A DNA stretch of 64,000 nt from Gordonia namibiensis NBRC 108229 (GCF_000298235.1 NZ_BAHE01000019.1:124001-188000); one strand, 5' to 3'; shown: positions 28,230 through 51,047, counted from the stretch's first letter. Program-made: numbers and translations. The notes: generated by a model not told the origin, from the sequence alone.

Positions 28230-28685
28230 ATGCTAGAAGCCAGCGCATCCGTCCTCATCAAGCAACCCGTCGAGACGGTCTGGGAATACACCACCGCCCC
28301 GGAGAACATCGCCGCCTATCTGCCCGGCACCGTCGAGATCACCCCGCTCTCCGACGATCCGATCGCGGTCGGCGCACAGTGGAAAGGCAAGACCAGCGTC
28401 CTCGGCCGGACGGTGGACTGGCGGGGAGAGTTCACCCGCGTCGATACATACAAGGACACGGAGTTCCAGACCATCGAGGCCGCCTTCCCGTTCAAGACCC
28501 ACTCCTCGTTGGAAGAGACCCCGGAAGGCGTCCGCATGAGCTACCACGTCGAATCCGCCAGCGGTTTCGGCGGGGTCTTCGGCAAGATGGCCGACCCGAT
28601 CGTCATGCGGATCTACCAACGCTCGCTGAACGCGTCGATCGAGAGTATCCCCGACCTCATCGAGGAATGGCTCGCCCAGAAGTAG
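28230..28685 (+). CDS. SRPBCC-family protein (second paralog)
   Basis: This 151-residue SRPBCC (START/Bet v1-like) protein starts MLEASASVLIKQPVETVWEY and shares TVDW-GEFTRVD and -QRSL motifs with the paralog at 23754. Roughly 75 of 151 aligned residues are identical by eye. It follows the VCBS-like gene by 233 bases and ends at a bidirectional hairpin. The pair probably arose by duplication around the surface-protein gene. Ligand unknown. Confidence 0.85.
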   Translation: MLEASASVLIKQPVETVWEYTTAPENIAAYLPGTVEITPLSDDPIAVGAQWKGKTSVLGRTVDWRGEFTRVDTYKDTEFQTIEAAFPFKTHSSLEETPEGVRMSYHVESASGFGGVFGKMADPIVMRIYQRSLNASIESIPDLIEEWLAQK

Positions 28686-28700
28686 CGCCCACCGACGCGA

Positions 28701-28735
28701 AACGGCCCCACCTCCGAGATGGAGGTGGGGCCGTT
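28701..28735. terminator. Bidirectional terminator between SRPBCC gene and rpsZ
   Basis: A perfect inverted repeat with 15-bp arms (AACGGCCCCACCTCC and its complement) and a GAGAT loop lies between the convergent SRPBCC and rpsZ genes. It should end the rplN-rplX-rplE-rpsZ transcript, so the 10-kb block is not read through from the upper spc genes. Confidence 0.8.
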
Positions 28736-28762
28736 CGTCAAAGCGTCAGCCTTGGGCGAAAG

Positions 28763-28948
28763 TCACCAGCTGGACTTCTGCACGCCCGGGAGCTCGCCCG
28801 CGTGCGCCATGTCGCGCAGGCAGATTCGGCACAGGCCGAACTTGCGGAACACCGAGTGCGGACGGCCGCACTTGTTGCACCGGGTGTAGGCCCGCACGGC
28901 GAACTTGGGCTTCTTGTTGGCCTTGTTGACCAGAGCCTTCTTTGCCAT
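28763..28948 (-). CDS. rpsZ: 30S ribosomal protein S14, type Z
   Basis: The 61-residue S14 starts [20 protein letters not shown] and has the zinc-binding CNKCGRPH and CRICLRDM pairs, which define the short type Z form. It lies 1 base after rplE and is the last gene of this transcript. In most bacteria rpsH follows directly; here a terminator and about 10 kb intervene. Confidence 0.97.
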   Translation of the reverse strand: MAKKALVNKANKKPKFAVRAYTRCNKCGRPHSVFRKFGLCRICLRDMAHAGELPGVQKSSW

Positions 28949-28949
28949 G

Positions 28950-29531
28950 TCAGTTGTCCTTAACGTTGTTGTCCTTGAACGGGAAGCCCAGGGCACGCAG
29001 CAGCGCGCGGCCTTCCTCGTCCGTGCGGGCAGACGTCACGACGGTGATGTCCATACCCCGCGGGCGGTCGATGTTGTCGATGTTGATCTCGTGGAACATC
29101 GACTGCTCGTTCAGACCGAACGTGTAGTTGCCGTTGCCGTCGAACTGCTGGTCCGACAGGCCGCGGAAGTCGCGGATACGGGGGAGGGCGATGGACACGA
29201 GGCGGTCCAGGAACTCCCACATACGATCGCCGCGCAGGGTCGCGCGGGCGCCGATCGGCATGCCCTCACGCAGCTTGAACTGTGCGATGGACTTGCGGGC
29301 GCGACGGATCTCCGGACGCTGACCGGTGATCTTGGCCAGGTCCTCGACAGCGCCGTTGATCAGCTTCGCGTCACGGGCGGCGTCGCCGACACCCATGTTC
29401 ACGACGACCTTCACGACGCCGGGGATCAGCATCACGTTGGAGTATTCGAACTGCTCGTTCAGCTGGCCCTTGATCTCCTCGCGGTAGCGAGTCTTCAGGC
29501 GCGGCTGGATCTTGGTCTCGGTAGAGGTCAT
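28950..29531 (-). CDS. rplE: 50S ribosomal protein L5
   Basis: The 193-residue L5 binds 5S rRNA and contacts the P-site tRNA. Motifs are [40 protein letters not shown] and the C-terminal [20 protein letters not shown]. The ATG at 29531 is the conserved start; earlier in-frame codons lie in rplX. It is 1 base after rplX and 1 base before rpsZ. Confidence 0.98.
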   Translation of the reverse strand: MTSTETKIQPRLKTRYREEIKGQLNEQFEYSNVMLIPGVVKVVVNMGVGDAARDAKLINGAVEDLAKITGQRPEIRRARKSIAQFKLREGMPIGARATLRGDRMWEFLDRLVSIALPRIRDFRGLSDQQFDGNGNYTFGLNEQSMFHEINIDNIDRPRGMDITVVTSARTDEEGRALLRALGFPFKDNNVKDN

Positions 29532-29532
29532 G

Positions 29533-29850
29533 TCAGATGTCCTTCCCGCTCTTGCGCGAGATCCGGACCTTCTTGCCGGTCTCTTCGTCGACGCGGTAGC
29601 CGACGCGAGTCGGGTTGCCATCGGAATCGACGACCATCACGTTCGAGACGTGGATCGAGGCTTCCTGGGTCACGATGCCGCCGGAGGAGGCACCGCGCTC
29701 GTTGGCCGACGCGGCGGTGTGCTTCTTGATTCGGTTGACGCCCTCGACGAGGACACGCTGGGTCTTCGGGAAGGCCTGGATGACCTTGCCCTTCGCACCC
29801 TTGTCCTTGCCCGAGATGACGATCACGGTGTCACCCTTGTGAACCTTCAT
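29533..29850 (-). CDS. rplX: 50S ribosomal protein L24
   Basis: The 105-residue L24 starts [20 protein letters not shown], the KOW motif that binds 23S rRNA at an early assembly step. GVNRIKKHT and [20 protein letters not shown] follow. It starts 2 bases after the rplN stop. Confidence 0.98.
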   Translation of the reverse strand: MKVHKGDTVIVISGKDKGAKGKVIQAFPKTQRVLVEGVNRIKKHTAASANERGASSGGIVTQEASIHVSNVMVVDSDGNPTRVGYRVDEETGKKVRISRKSGKDI

Positions 29851-29852
29851 GC

Positions 29853-30221
29853 TCAGATCACCTCCGGTGCCAGCGACACGATCTTCATGAACTTCTTCTC
29901 ACGCAGCTCGCGGCCGACCGGGCCGAAGATGCGGGTACCGCGGGGGTCGCTCTCACCCTTGAGGATGACGGCGGCGTTCTCGTCGAAGCGGATGTAGCTG
30001 CCATCCGCACGACGGCGCTCCTTGGTGGTGCGCACGATGACGGCCTTGACGACCTCACCCTTCTTGATGTTGCCGCCGGGGATGGCGTCCTTGACAGTGG
30101 CGACGATCACGTCACCAATGCCGGCATAGCGCCGCGAGGAACCGCCGAGCACGCGGATGCACAAGATTTCCTTGGCACCGGTGTTGTCGGCGACCCGCAG
30201 GCGAGATTCCTGCTGAATCAC
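29853..30221 (-). CDS. rplN: 50S ribosomal protein L14
   Basis: The 122-residue L14 starts [20 protein letters not shown] and contains the signature [20 protein letters not shown]; it forms part of inter-subunit bridges. It is the first gene of the upper spc transcript. In this window the S10-operon genes (rpsQ, rpmC) that often precede it are absent; an NRPS gene runs divergently instead. Confidence 0.98.
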   Translation of the reverse strand: MIQQESRLRVADNTGAKEILCIRVLGGSSRRYAGIGDVIVATVKDAIPGGNIKKGEVVKAVIVRTTKERRRADGSYIRFDENAAVILKGESDPRGTRIFGPVGRELREKKFMKIVSLAPEVI

Positions 30222-30790
30222 TCGTTAGTCTCCTTGACCTGGCTTCTTATGTACGCCGGATTTCCGACCCGACGCACACGGTCCGTTACCACCGAACACA
30301 CGCCTGCCTGGGGTTTTCCTCCAGGCTGTGACACCTGGACGCTTCGCCCAGTGGGTTCGTGAGCCGATTCGCGACACAGCAGTGCCGCAGGCAACCCCAC
30401 AAGTGTAGGGGAACGTGCAGGTGGGAGCCAAATCCGTACCGCTGTCGACCGTGAAGCGTTTGGCAATCTCCCAAATCGGGCAAAACTTTTTTCGAACCGG
30501 ACCCATCTGGCCCGGTACCCCGCACGAAGCACCCGTAGGACGAGACCGGCCGGCACTGGCGATTCAAACCGCGAGCGACCAGTACGGCTTTCCGTCCGGA
30601 ACGCAGTAAGCAAACCTGCGGCCGACGGGGCACCCGACGAGTAGGTCGAGTGCCGGGGGATCTGCTTCGACCCGAACGTGACCACACGTCTCACGTCATC
30701 GGGGTCCGACGTCCAGCACGACACGCGCGACCTGACCTTTCATGACTTCGGTCCTCGACTGCCAGGCGCCCGTCCACAGGGGAGGCATGC
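30222..30790. other. Divergent intergenic region, rplN leader and NRPS upstream region
   Basis: These 569 bases separate rplN (-) from the NRPS (+). The left part holds the rplN promoter and a leader of about 175 nt with a small hairpin (GCCTGG 30306-30311 / CCAGGC 30321-30326). The right part should carry the NRPS promoter. I found no clear -35/-10 pair and no IdeR/DmdR-type iron box there. Confidence 0.6.
30402..30431 (-). promoter_or_regulatory. Putative promoter of the rplN-rplX-rplE-rpsZ operon
   Basis: On the - strand, TTGGCT (30431-30426) and TACACT (30407-30402) are 18 bases apart. Sequence around and after the -10 (TTCCCC-TACACT, then GGTTGCCTG 5 bases later) matches the rpsH promoter. 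Predicted start is near 30395. Confidence 0.7.
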
Positions 30791-44583
<13,793 letters not shown>

Positions 44584-44584
<1 letters not shown>

Positions 44585-44841
44585 TGACCAATCCCTTCGA
44601 TGACACCGACGGAGTCTTCCGGGTGCTCGTCAACCACGAGAACCAACACTCGCTGTGGCCGGAGTTCGCCCCCGTCCCCGACGGCTGGCGGACCGTCTTC
44701 GGACCGTCCGGCCACGACGAATGCCTCGAGTACGTCGAACAGAACTGGCGAGACATGCGGCCCGCCAGCCTGATCCGGACGATGGAGAGCGCACAGGACG
44801 AGGGAAGCGAGGTCACCCGTGGGGCGACACAGTATCGCTGA
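44584..44841 (+). CDS. MbtH-family NRPS accessory protein (copy 1)
   Basis: The 85-residue protein starts [20 protein letters not shown] and has the MbtH signature [19 protein letters not shown] and [13 protein letters not shown], including the conserved tryptophans. MbtH proteins bind the A domain and are needed for many actinobacterial A domains to be soluble or active. Its ATG overlaps the NRPS stop by one base (TGATG), so it surely serves that enzyme. It differs clearly from the two near-identical copies near 57 kb. Confidence 0.95.
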
Positions 44842-46039
44842 CGACGCACCGGAACGTGGGGCGTCACCGTACGCGTTGGAGCTCCGCGGGCTGCAGAAGA
44901 CCTTCCGCACCGGATTGTTCGGCCGCGGTCCGCGTGTCCATGCCCTGAACGGCCTGGATCTGTCGGTCCCCACCGGAACGGTGCACGCCCTCCTCGGCCC
45001 CAACGGCGCAGGCAAGACGACCACGGTCCGCGCGGTGGCGACGCTGATGACCCCCGACGAGGGCTCGGTCATCGTCGACGGCATCGACGCCATCGCCGAT
45101 CCCGGCGCGGTCCGGAAGATCGTCGGGGTTTCCGGCCAGTACGCCGCCGTGGACGGGAACCTGACCGGTTTCGAGAATCTCCGCATGGTCGGCCAGTTGT
45201 ACGGGCAACCGCGTGCAGTGGCATCGGAACGTGCCCGCGAACTGATCGCGGAGCTGAACCTCGAAGACGCCGCCGACCGACCGATGCGGACCTACTCGGG
45301 CGGGATGCGGCGTCGCCTCGACCTCGCCGGCGCCCTCATCAATCGCCCCTCACTGGTGATCCTCGACGAGCCGACGACCGGACTCGACCCGCGCGGACGA
45401 CGCCAGATGTGGGAGGTCATCGCCGAGCAGGTCAGCTCCGGCGCGACGGTTCTGCTGACGACGCAGTACCTCGAGGAGGCCGACGCCCTCGCCGACGAGA
45501 TCACCGTCATCGACCACGGCACGATCCGGGCCCAGGGAAGCGCGGCGGAACTGAAGTCCGCCACCGGGGGATCGATCCTCACCGTCGAAGTCGTTGTCCC
45601 CCATACGGACGACGCCGACGCGCAGGTGTCGGCGTCCCTCACCGGCATCGGCGTCGGACCCGCAGAACGCCTGGGATCGGACGGTGGCACCGGCACCGAT
45701 TCGGCGCGCTGGTCGGTTCCCGTCGACGCCGGCACCCGCAGTGCCGTGGCGGCGGTCCGGGCGCTGTCGACCGCCGGCATCGAGGTCGTCGACGCATCCG
45801 TGTCGACACCCACCCTCGACGACGTCTTCCTGACACTCACCGAGCGTTCCGGTGACAGAACTCCCCCGGTCGACGAGATCGCCGACGTACCAACCGAGTC
45901 GGACATCACGGTCGCCGAAGCGGACATCAATGGCAAGGCGGTCAACAGATTTGCCGACGTTGTCGTCGGAACAGATGACAACTTCACGGACGTAACCGAC
46001 ATTCCGCCCAGCCGATCGGAGCGAGCCCGTGTTCACTGA
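44819..46039 (+). CDS. DrrA-like ABC transporter ATP-binding protein
   Basis: The 406-residue protein carries Walker [11 protein letters not shown] (about residues 60-69), the signature [12 protein letters not shown], Walker [13 protein letters not shown] and an H-loop-like [12 protein letters not shown], as in daunorubicin-resistance DrrA exporters. The last 60 residues are an acidic Asp/Thr-rich tail not usual in short DrrA proteins. The GTG start overlaps mbtH by 23 bases, and it overlaps the permease by 11, so the NRPS, mbtH and exporter form one unit. It probably powers export of the NRPS product. Confidence 0.9.
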   Translation: MGRHSIADDAPERGASPYALELRGLQKTFRTGLFGRGPRVHALNGLDLSVPTGTVHALLGPNGAGKTTTVRAVATLMTPDEGSVIVDGIDAIADPGAVRKIVGVSGQYAAVDGNLTGFENLRMVGQLYGQPRAVASERARELIAELNLEDAADRPMRTYSGGMRRRLDLAGALINRPSLVILDEPTTGLDPRGRRQMWEVIAEQVSSGATVLLTTQYLEEADALADEITVIDHGTIRAQGSAAELKSATGGSILTVEVVVPHTDDADAQVSASLTGIGVGPAERLGSDGGTGTDSARWSVPVDAGTRSAVAAVRALSTAGIEVVDASVSTPTLDDVFLTLTERSGDRTPPVDEIADVPTESDITVAEADINGKAVNRFADVVVGTDDNFTDVTDIPPSRSERARVH

Positions 46040-46811
46040 CACCGCAGTACTGGTCGAGCGAAACCTGCTGACCGTCAAACGTATACCGACGCTCCTCATC
46101 AGCGCGACGATCCAGCCGCTGATGTTCGTCTTTCTCTTCGCCTACGTCTTCGGAGCGACCTTCGGCGGTAGTTCGTACCGCGAATTCCTGATGGCGGGCA
46201 TCTTCACGCAGACCGTAGTGTTCAATGCCGCCTTCACCACTGTCGGTCTGGCGAACGACACCTCGGACGGGATCATCGACCGCCTCCGCTCACTGCCGAT
46301 GTCCCGTCTGGGGGTCATCAGCGGCCGGGTCACCTCGGACATGCTCCTGGGCGCCGTCGGACTTGCGGTGATGGTCGCCTGCGGACTGGCGATCGGTTGG
46401 CGGATCTACGGCAGCGCCGGCGACGCCGCGATAGCCTTCGGCATCATCGGTCTCTTCGCCATCGCGATGGCGTGGGTCGGCGCCGTGTCAGGTCTGGCGG
46501 CGCCGAATGTCGAAGCGGCACAGAGCATCGGCTTCCTCTGGATGTTCCCGGTGACATTCCTGTCGAGCGCGTTCATCTCCGCGCAGAGCCTCCCCGGCCC
46601 CCTGCGCACCATCGCGGAATGGAACCCGGTGACTGCCGTCGCGACCGCCTGCCGGCAGCTCTTCGGGAACGAGGCGCCACCGATGTTCCCGACCGCGACC
46701 GGATGGGTCGCCGACCATGCCGTGGGGTATGCAGTGGGCTCGTCGTTGGTCATCCTGGCCGTGTGCGTCCCTGTGTCCCTTGTCCTTTACCGACGTTCCG
46801 CGAACCGGTGA
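46029..46811 (+). CDS. DrrB-like ABC-2 type transporter permease
   Basis: The 260-residue permease has six hydrophobic segments, starting LISATIQPLMFVFLFAYVFG and ending YAVGSSLVILAVCVPVSLVL. It has the ABC-2 family loop (LRSLPMSRLGVISGRVTSD) that contacts the ATPase. The GTG start overlaps the ATPase gene by 11 bases. It probably forms, with the upstream ATPase, an exporter for the NRPS product. Confidence 0.9.
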   Translation: MFTDTAVLVERNLLTVKRIPTLLISATIQPLMFVFLFAYVFGATFGGSSYREFLMAGIFTQTVVFNAAFTTVGLANDTSDGIIDRLRSLPMSRLGVISGRVTSDMLLGAVGLAVMVACGLAIGWRIYGSAGDAAIAFGIIGLFAIAMAWVGAVSGLAAPNVEAAQSIGFLWMFPVTFLSSAFISAQSLPGPLRTIAEWNPVTAVATACRQLFGNEAPPMFPTATGWVADHAVGYAVGSSLVILAVCVPVSLVLYRRSANR

Positions 46812-46858
46812 TCGCCGATCGCCGGAGAAGTTCCGACCGTTCCGGTTACCGTGATGAG

Positions 46859-47467
46859 GTGACATCGGACGACGGCGGCGCGACCCCCGATGCGGACCAC
46901 GGACGTGGACACGAATCTCGTTTGTTGCGCGATCTTCTCGAATCGGCTTCCACCGGGGATCGTGCCGCGTTCACACGCCTGTACGACCTGACGAGTTCAC
47001 GCATCTACGGACTCGCGTTCCGCGTCGTCCGCGACCGCGAGTACGCGGAGGAGATCGTGCAGGAGGCCTACCTCCAGTACTGGCAGAAGGCGGACCAGTA
47101 CCACGCCGCCCGGGGGTCGGTCCTCACGTGGATGATGACCATCGCCCATCGCCGGGCCGTTGACCGCGTACGCAGCGAACAGCTCCAGCAGGACCGGATG
47201 TCGGACTACGGCGCCGTCTCCGTGGAAACCCCACGCAACATTCCGCTCGAGGTGGTTGTCCACGCCGACGAGGCGCGTACGCTACGCACATGCCTCGGCG
47301 AGCTGACCGATCTGCAACGGAGCTCCATCGAGATGTCCTACTTCGGCGGTCTGACCTACCCGGAGGTGGCACAGCAGACCGAGACCCCCTTGCCCACCGT
47401 CAAGTCCCGCATCAGGGACGGCCTTCGCCGCCTGAAACAGTGCTTGAGGACGCAGGAGGATGCCTGA
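46859..47467 (+). CDS. sigK: ECF RNA polymerase sigma factor, SigK-like
   Basis: The 202-residue sigma factor has region 2 (AFTRLYDLTSSRIYGLAFRV, then VQEAYLQYWQKADQY) and region 4 (LTDLQRSSIEMSYFGGLTYP, then PLPTVKSRIRDGLRRLKQCL). Its direct partner downstream is an RskA-type anti-sigma factor, which makes this SigK rather than another ECF factor. The GTG at 46859 is chosen; the open frame upstream overlaps the permease. Its start lies 47 bases past the permease stop, so it may also be read from the NRPS transcript. Confidence 0.88.
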   Translation: MTSDDGGATPDADHGRGHESRLLRDLLESASTGDRAAFTRLYDLTSSRIYGLAFRVVRDREYAEEIVQEAYLQYWQKADQYHAARGSVLTWMMTIAHRRAVDRVRSEQLQQDRMSDYGAVSVETPRNIPLEVVVHADEARTLRTCLGELTDLQRSSIEMSYFGGLTYPEVAQQTETPLPTVKSRIRDGLRRLKQCLRTQEDA

Positions 47468-48284
47468 CCTGGCCATGACAACCACCGACGCGGAGCCCGA
47501 CGACCGAATGTCCGCCTGGCTCGACGACCACATCGAGCTGTATGCCGTTTCCGCCCTGACCCCGGAGGAGACCCTCCGCGCGGAACGGGAACTCGCCGCA
47601 CTGCCGCCGGATGTGCGATCGGCCTATGAGGCCCGGATCGTCGAGATCCACACCACCATGGCCGGATTCGCGAGTACATACGCCCTCGAGGCGCCCTCTG
47701 ATCTTCGGCGCCGGGTGCTGACCCATGTCTTCGACGAGGCTGCCGAGACCGACGGCCCGGAACCGTCGACGACACCCCAGCCCGTCCCCATCGGCGGACG
47801 CCGACAGAGTCCGCGGCGGAAGGCAGCCGTGCTCGCCGCCGCCGCGGCGACCGTCGCCGTCGCCCTCGGCGCCGGCGTGCTCATCGGCCGCACCACGGCA
47901 CCGGAGCCCTCACCCGCGGCGATCGCGGTCGGCGAGACGCAACAGGAGGTCCTCACGGTCCTCGCCGCCGGTGATGCGACCGTCACGGCCGAATCCCTCG
48001 CGGACGACCACGGCACGATCACCGTCATCACCTCCGCGACCGCCGGACGCGCGGTGACCTTGATCCGGGACGTGGGCAGTCCACTCTCACCGGACAGCAC
48101 CTTCCAGCTCTGGCTGGTGGGCGGATCGGAGAATCCGATCCCGGCCGGTCTGATCCCCGGCGGCGACACCGAACCCGTCGTCGTCGACGATCTCGGGGAC
48201 TCGCAGGTTCTGGCGGTGACCATCGAGCCCGCGGGTGGTTCCCCGCAGCCGACCACGCCGATCCTGGCTCAAGTCCCGCTCTGA
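47460..48284 (+). CDS. rskA: Anti-sigma-K factor RskA
   Basis: The 274-residue membrane protein has a cytosolic sigma-binding domain (DDHIELYAVSALTPEETLRA, then LPPDVRSAYEARIVEIHTTM), a single membrane helix (KAAVLAAAAATVAVALGAGV, about residues 120-140) and an extracytoplasmic RskA domain (QQEVLTVLAAGDATVTAESL to GGSPQPTTPILAQV). It sequesters SigK until cleaved by regulated proteolysis. The start overlaps the sigK stop by 8 bases. Confidence 0.92.
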   Translation: MPDLAMTTTDAEPDDRMSAWLDDHIELYAVSALTPEETLRAERELAALPPDVRSAYEARIVEIHTTMAGFASTYALEAPSDLRRRVLTHVFDEAAETDGPEPSTTPQPVPIGGRRQSPRRKAAVLAAAAATVAVALGAGVLIGRTTAPEPSPAAIAVGETQQEVLTVLAAGDATVTAESLADDHGTITVITSATAGRAVTLIRDVGSPLSPDSTFQLWLVGGSENPIPAGLIPGGDTEPVVVDDLGDSQVLAVTIEPAGGSPQPTTPILAQVPL

Positions 48285-48405
48285 GCCGAAGCGGTACCGC
48301 CCGGTCCGCCTGTATTCGATGCCTACACTGACGACGGGGCCACTTCGCCGCCCGGCGTGACCTGCGTCGGCAGAGGTGGAAAACAGAGAAGACAGGTGGG
48401 GCGCG

Positions 48406-49410
48406 GTGGACGTGAACGGCAGACGGTTCTGGACGGTCCTGATGACGGTGTCGGCGCTACTCGCCGCACTCGGTTTCGTGGCCTCGCCACCCGCCGGTGC
48501 GGCACCCGGATCAAAGGTCATCGATCGCTACGCCGACGACCCCCAGCAGACGACGCTGCTGGTGCACTCGGCGGCGATGGACCGGTCGGTCGCGGTGACC
48601 GTCCTGACCCCACGCGACCGGTCTCGACCCGCCCCGGTTCTGTACCTGCTCAACGGCGCCGGCGGCGGCGAGGACTCGGCGACGTGGGATGCGCGGACCA
48701 CGTACAAGAGGTACTTCGCCGACAAGAACGCCTACGTCGTGACGCCGATCGGTGGCGCCTTCTCGTACTACACGGACTGGCAGCGTGACGACCCGGTACT
48801 CGGCCGCAACAAGTGGCAGACGTTCCTGACCGAGGAGCTCCCGCCGATCATCGACGAGGAGTTCCCGACCACCGGCGCGAACGCCCTGGCGGGCATCTCG
48901 ATGGCGGGGACCTCGGTGCTTAACCTGGCCATCGCCGCGCCGGGCCTGTACCGATCCGTGGCCGCGTTCAGCGGATGCGCGAGGACGAGTGATCCGGTCG
49001 GACAGCAGTACATCCGGATGGTCGTCGAGGATCGTGGCGGGGCGAACATGGTCAACATGTGGGGCCCGCTGGACGGACCCGGGTGGCGCGCGAACGACCC
49101 GTATCTCAACGCCGAGAAGCTGCGCGGAACCAACGTGTACATGACCAGCGGTACCGGACTACCGGGCTCACACGAGCAGCTGGGCGACCCGAGCATCGAC
49201 GGCAGCGCCTTCGACCTGGTCAACCAGGCTGTCGTGGGTGGCGGCATCGAGGTCGCCATCGACATCTGCACCCGTCAGATGGTGCAGCGGATGCGCTCCC
49301 TCGGGCTTCCCGTGCAGGTGAATCTCCGGCCGACCGGCACCCACTCGTGGGGCTACTGGCAGGACGACCTGTACGCGACCTGGCCCAAACTGGCGCGCGA
49401 CCTGCGCTGA
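48406..49410 (+). CDS. Antigen 85-type mycolyltransferase/esterase
   Basis: The 334-residue protein has a signal peptide (FWTVLMTVSALLAALGFVAS, cleavage after AGAA). An alpha/beta-hydrolase domain shows the nucleophile motif GISMAGTSVLNLA, and the His motif THSWGYWQDDL matches the antigen 85 GTHSWEYW. Such enzymes transfer mycolic acids onto trehalose or arabinogalactan outside the membrane. A GTG at 48376 is also possible; 48406 gives a better signal peptide. It supports a mycolate-containing host. A short GC hairpin (49412-49424) follows. It may be in the SigK-controlled area, but no promoter was proved. Confidence 0.9.
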   Translation: MDVNGRRFWTVLMTVSALLAALGFVASPPAGAAPGSKVIDRYADDPQQTTLLVHSAAMDRSVAVTVLTPRDRSRPAPVLYLLNGAGGGEDSATWDARTTYKRYFADKNAYVVTPIGGAFSYYTDWQRDDPVLGRNKWQTFLTEELPPIIDEEFPTTGANALAGISMAGTSVLNLAIAAPGLYRSVAAFSGCARTSDPVGQQYIRMVVEDRGGANMVNMWGPLDGPGWRANDPYLNAEKLRGTNVYMTSGTGLPGSHEQLGDPSIDGSAFDLVNQAVVGGGIEVAIDICTRQMVQRMRSLGLPVQVNLRPTGTHSWGYWQDDLYATWPKLARDLR

Positions 49411-49450
49411 ACCCCGTCTCGGGGACCACCGCAGGTCGAGCGTCAGAGGT

Positions 49451-49855
49451 TCACCAGCGATCGAGGCTGGTGTATCCGTCCTGGAGTGCGCGCGCGAAGA
49501 GATGGGTCTTCGTCGGCGCCGGACGGCCCACCGCGGTGTACTTGGCACGGATGCGTGCGAGGTGGGTGCTCACGGTCGACGCCGAGATGAAGAGTCGGGC
49601 TGCCGCCTCTTCCTTCGACTCGGCAGCGAGCCAGGCGAGCAGAACCTCGACCTCACGGTCGGACAGGCTCGGCCGCGGCAGCGCCGCCGGTGCACGGTCG
49701 ACAGCCGGGCGATAGTCGGCAAGCCGGGCGATGCCGTTGTGGAGCATCGTTTCCGGCGAGCCGACACGACGCTGGTCCACGGCCCCCCGGGACTGTGCGG
49801 TTCGGTAGAACTCTGAAGTGGCCGTCACTGGTCCATCCCCTATTTTCTGGCGCAT
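49451..49855 (-). CDS. LuxR-type helix-turn-helix regulator (no receiver domain)
   Basis: The 134-residue protein has a LuxR/GerE HTH (LSDREVEVLLAWLAAESKEE, then LFISASTVSTHLARIRAKY) at about residues 65-130, and no receiver domain. The C-terminal RIRAKY-GRP-TK-LF-RA-DG pattern is shared with the response regulator at 50053, so the two are related. The frame continues back to GTG 49990 with atypical codon use; ATG 49855 or GTG 49828 (with an agggga site) is more likely. Its upstream region is unusually AT-rich. Target unknown. Confidence 0.75.
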   Translation of the reverse strand: MRQKIGDGPVTATSEFYRTAQSRGAVDQRRVGSPETMLHNGIARLADYRPAVDRAPAALPRPSLSDREVEVLLAWLAAESKEEAAARLFISASTVSTHLARIRAKYTAVGRPAPTKTHLFARALQDGYTSLDRW

Positions 49856-50052
49856 CGCCCACGTCCCCCGACGCCGCACGCTCCACGCGTATTCCCAATG
49901 ATCTGAAAGTAGTGCTGCTGTCGGTCGCCCGGTAGACCCAGAAATGGGGACTTCTACTGTTCCGGCGCCGATCGACCACTGAATCCCCACCGTTCCCCTT
50001 TTTTGCCTACTGATTCCGAACCGGGTAGTCCCTGGACCCGATCCGGATCGAC

Positions 50053-50760
50053 CTATTGTCGACGTTCCGACGGACCTCGGCTCCGGTGCCGTTGGGGCAC
50101 CGGAAGCCAGCCGTCCTCCACCGCACGCTTGAACAAATCGACCTTGGTCCGGGTCGGCCTGCCGGCGTCTGCATACTTCTGGCGAATGCGTTTGAGGTAC
50201 TCGTTCACCGTCTCGGCGGACACACCGAGGGCCGCTCCCACGCGCGCCGACGTCTCCCCCGACGCGTACAGGGCCAGCACCTTCTGCAACTGGGGCGAGA
50301 GATCAACCGCGGCCAGCTCGGGGTCGCCGTCGATGGCGGCCGCCCACTCGGTGGTGAGGACCGCCCGCCCCTCGGCGGCCGCCCGGATGGCGTCGATGAT
50401 GACGGACTCCTCCGCCGACTTCAGCACCACTCCGAGCGCGCCCGCTCGAGCCGCCGACCGCAGGAGCGCCGGATGCTCGCCGGATGTGTAGATGACCGTG
50501 GCAACACCGGCCGCGGACAGCGTGTTGACGTTCTCCCTGGGCGTGGTGCCGTCGTCGAGGCGCAGATCGAGCAGCACGACATCGAGTGGCATTCCCGCGA
50601 GCACGCCCGCAACCGTGGACGCCGAGCACGCCAGCGAGATGTCGTCGACGGGGTCGAGCACCCGCTCGATCCCCCAGATCGGCGAGCGATGGTCATCGAC
50701 CATCCCCACTCTGATGGCACGGTCCACCGCCGCCACGTCGTGCGTCGTCACCGCGTGCAC
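50053..50760 (-). CDS. NarL/LuxR-family response regulator
   Basis: The 235-residue regulator has a receiver domain (acidic pair D22-D23, phosphoacceptor D65 in VVLLDLRLDD, K114 in VVLKSAE) and a LuxR HTH at about residues 155-215 (LSPQLQKVLALYASGETSAR, then LGVSAETVNEYLKRIRQKY). The C-terminal pattern RIRQKYADAGRPTRTKVDLF is shared with the LuxR gene at 49451. No histidine kinase is in the window, so the input is unknown. The start is GTG at 50760. Confidence 0.85.
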   Translation of the reverse strand: MHAVTTHDVAAVDRAIRVGMVDDHRSPIWGIERVLDPVDDISLACSASTVAGVLAGMPLDVVLLDLRLDDGTTPRENVNTLSAAGVATVIYTSGEHPALLRSAARAGALGVVLKSAEESVIIDAIRAAAEGRAVLTTEWAAAIDGDPELAAVDLSPQLQKVLALYASGETSARVGAALGVSAETVNEYLKRIRQKYADAGRPTRTKVDLFKRAVEDGWLPVPQRHRSRGPSERRQ

Positions 50761-51047
50761 CTCGCCGTCTGCGCCTGGCTGGGTGCGGCACCCTTTCGGT
50801 GCGGCGATGCGACGTTACCCTCGGGCATCGACGACGCCCCCTTTCGTCGGCTCACCGGGCGGCCTGCACACGTCTCTCAGCAATTACACAGCGTGGCGCG
50901 ACCGCACACGAGGCGAACCGTATACGACAAGTCGGACATCGGCCGGTTTCCGGCCGGGACCTGCGACAATCCTTCTCGTTTTGTCGCTTCCGGTGTCCAC
51001 AGGATGGAGGACATCCGCCTTCTCCGACGTCTCCACGACCTGATCAT
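50761..51047. other. Intergenic region between response regulator and KstR-like operator
   Basis: Roughly 290 bases between the response-regulator start (-) and the operator. It contains a small inverted repeat, CGGCCGG-TTT-CCGGCCG (50940-50956). I see no convincing open frame or promoter. Confidence 0.45.

Noticed and set aside
49856..49990. Upstream extension of the LuxR gene to GTG 49990
   Set aside because: An agggga-like site exists, but the codons are AT-rich and unlike the rest; I treat it as a promoter region.
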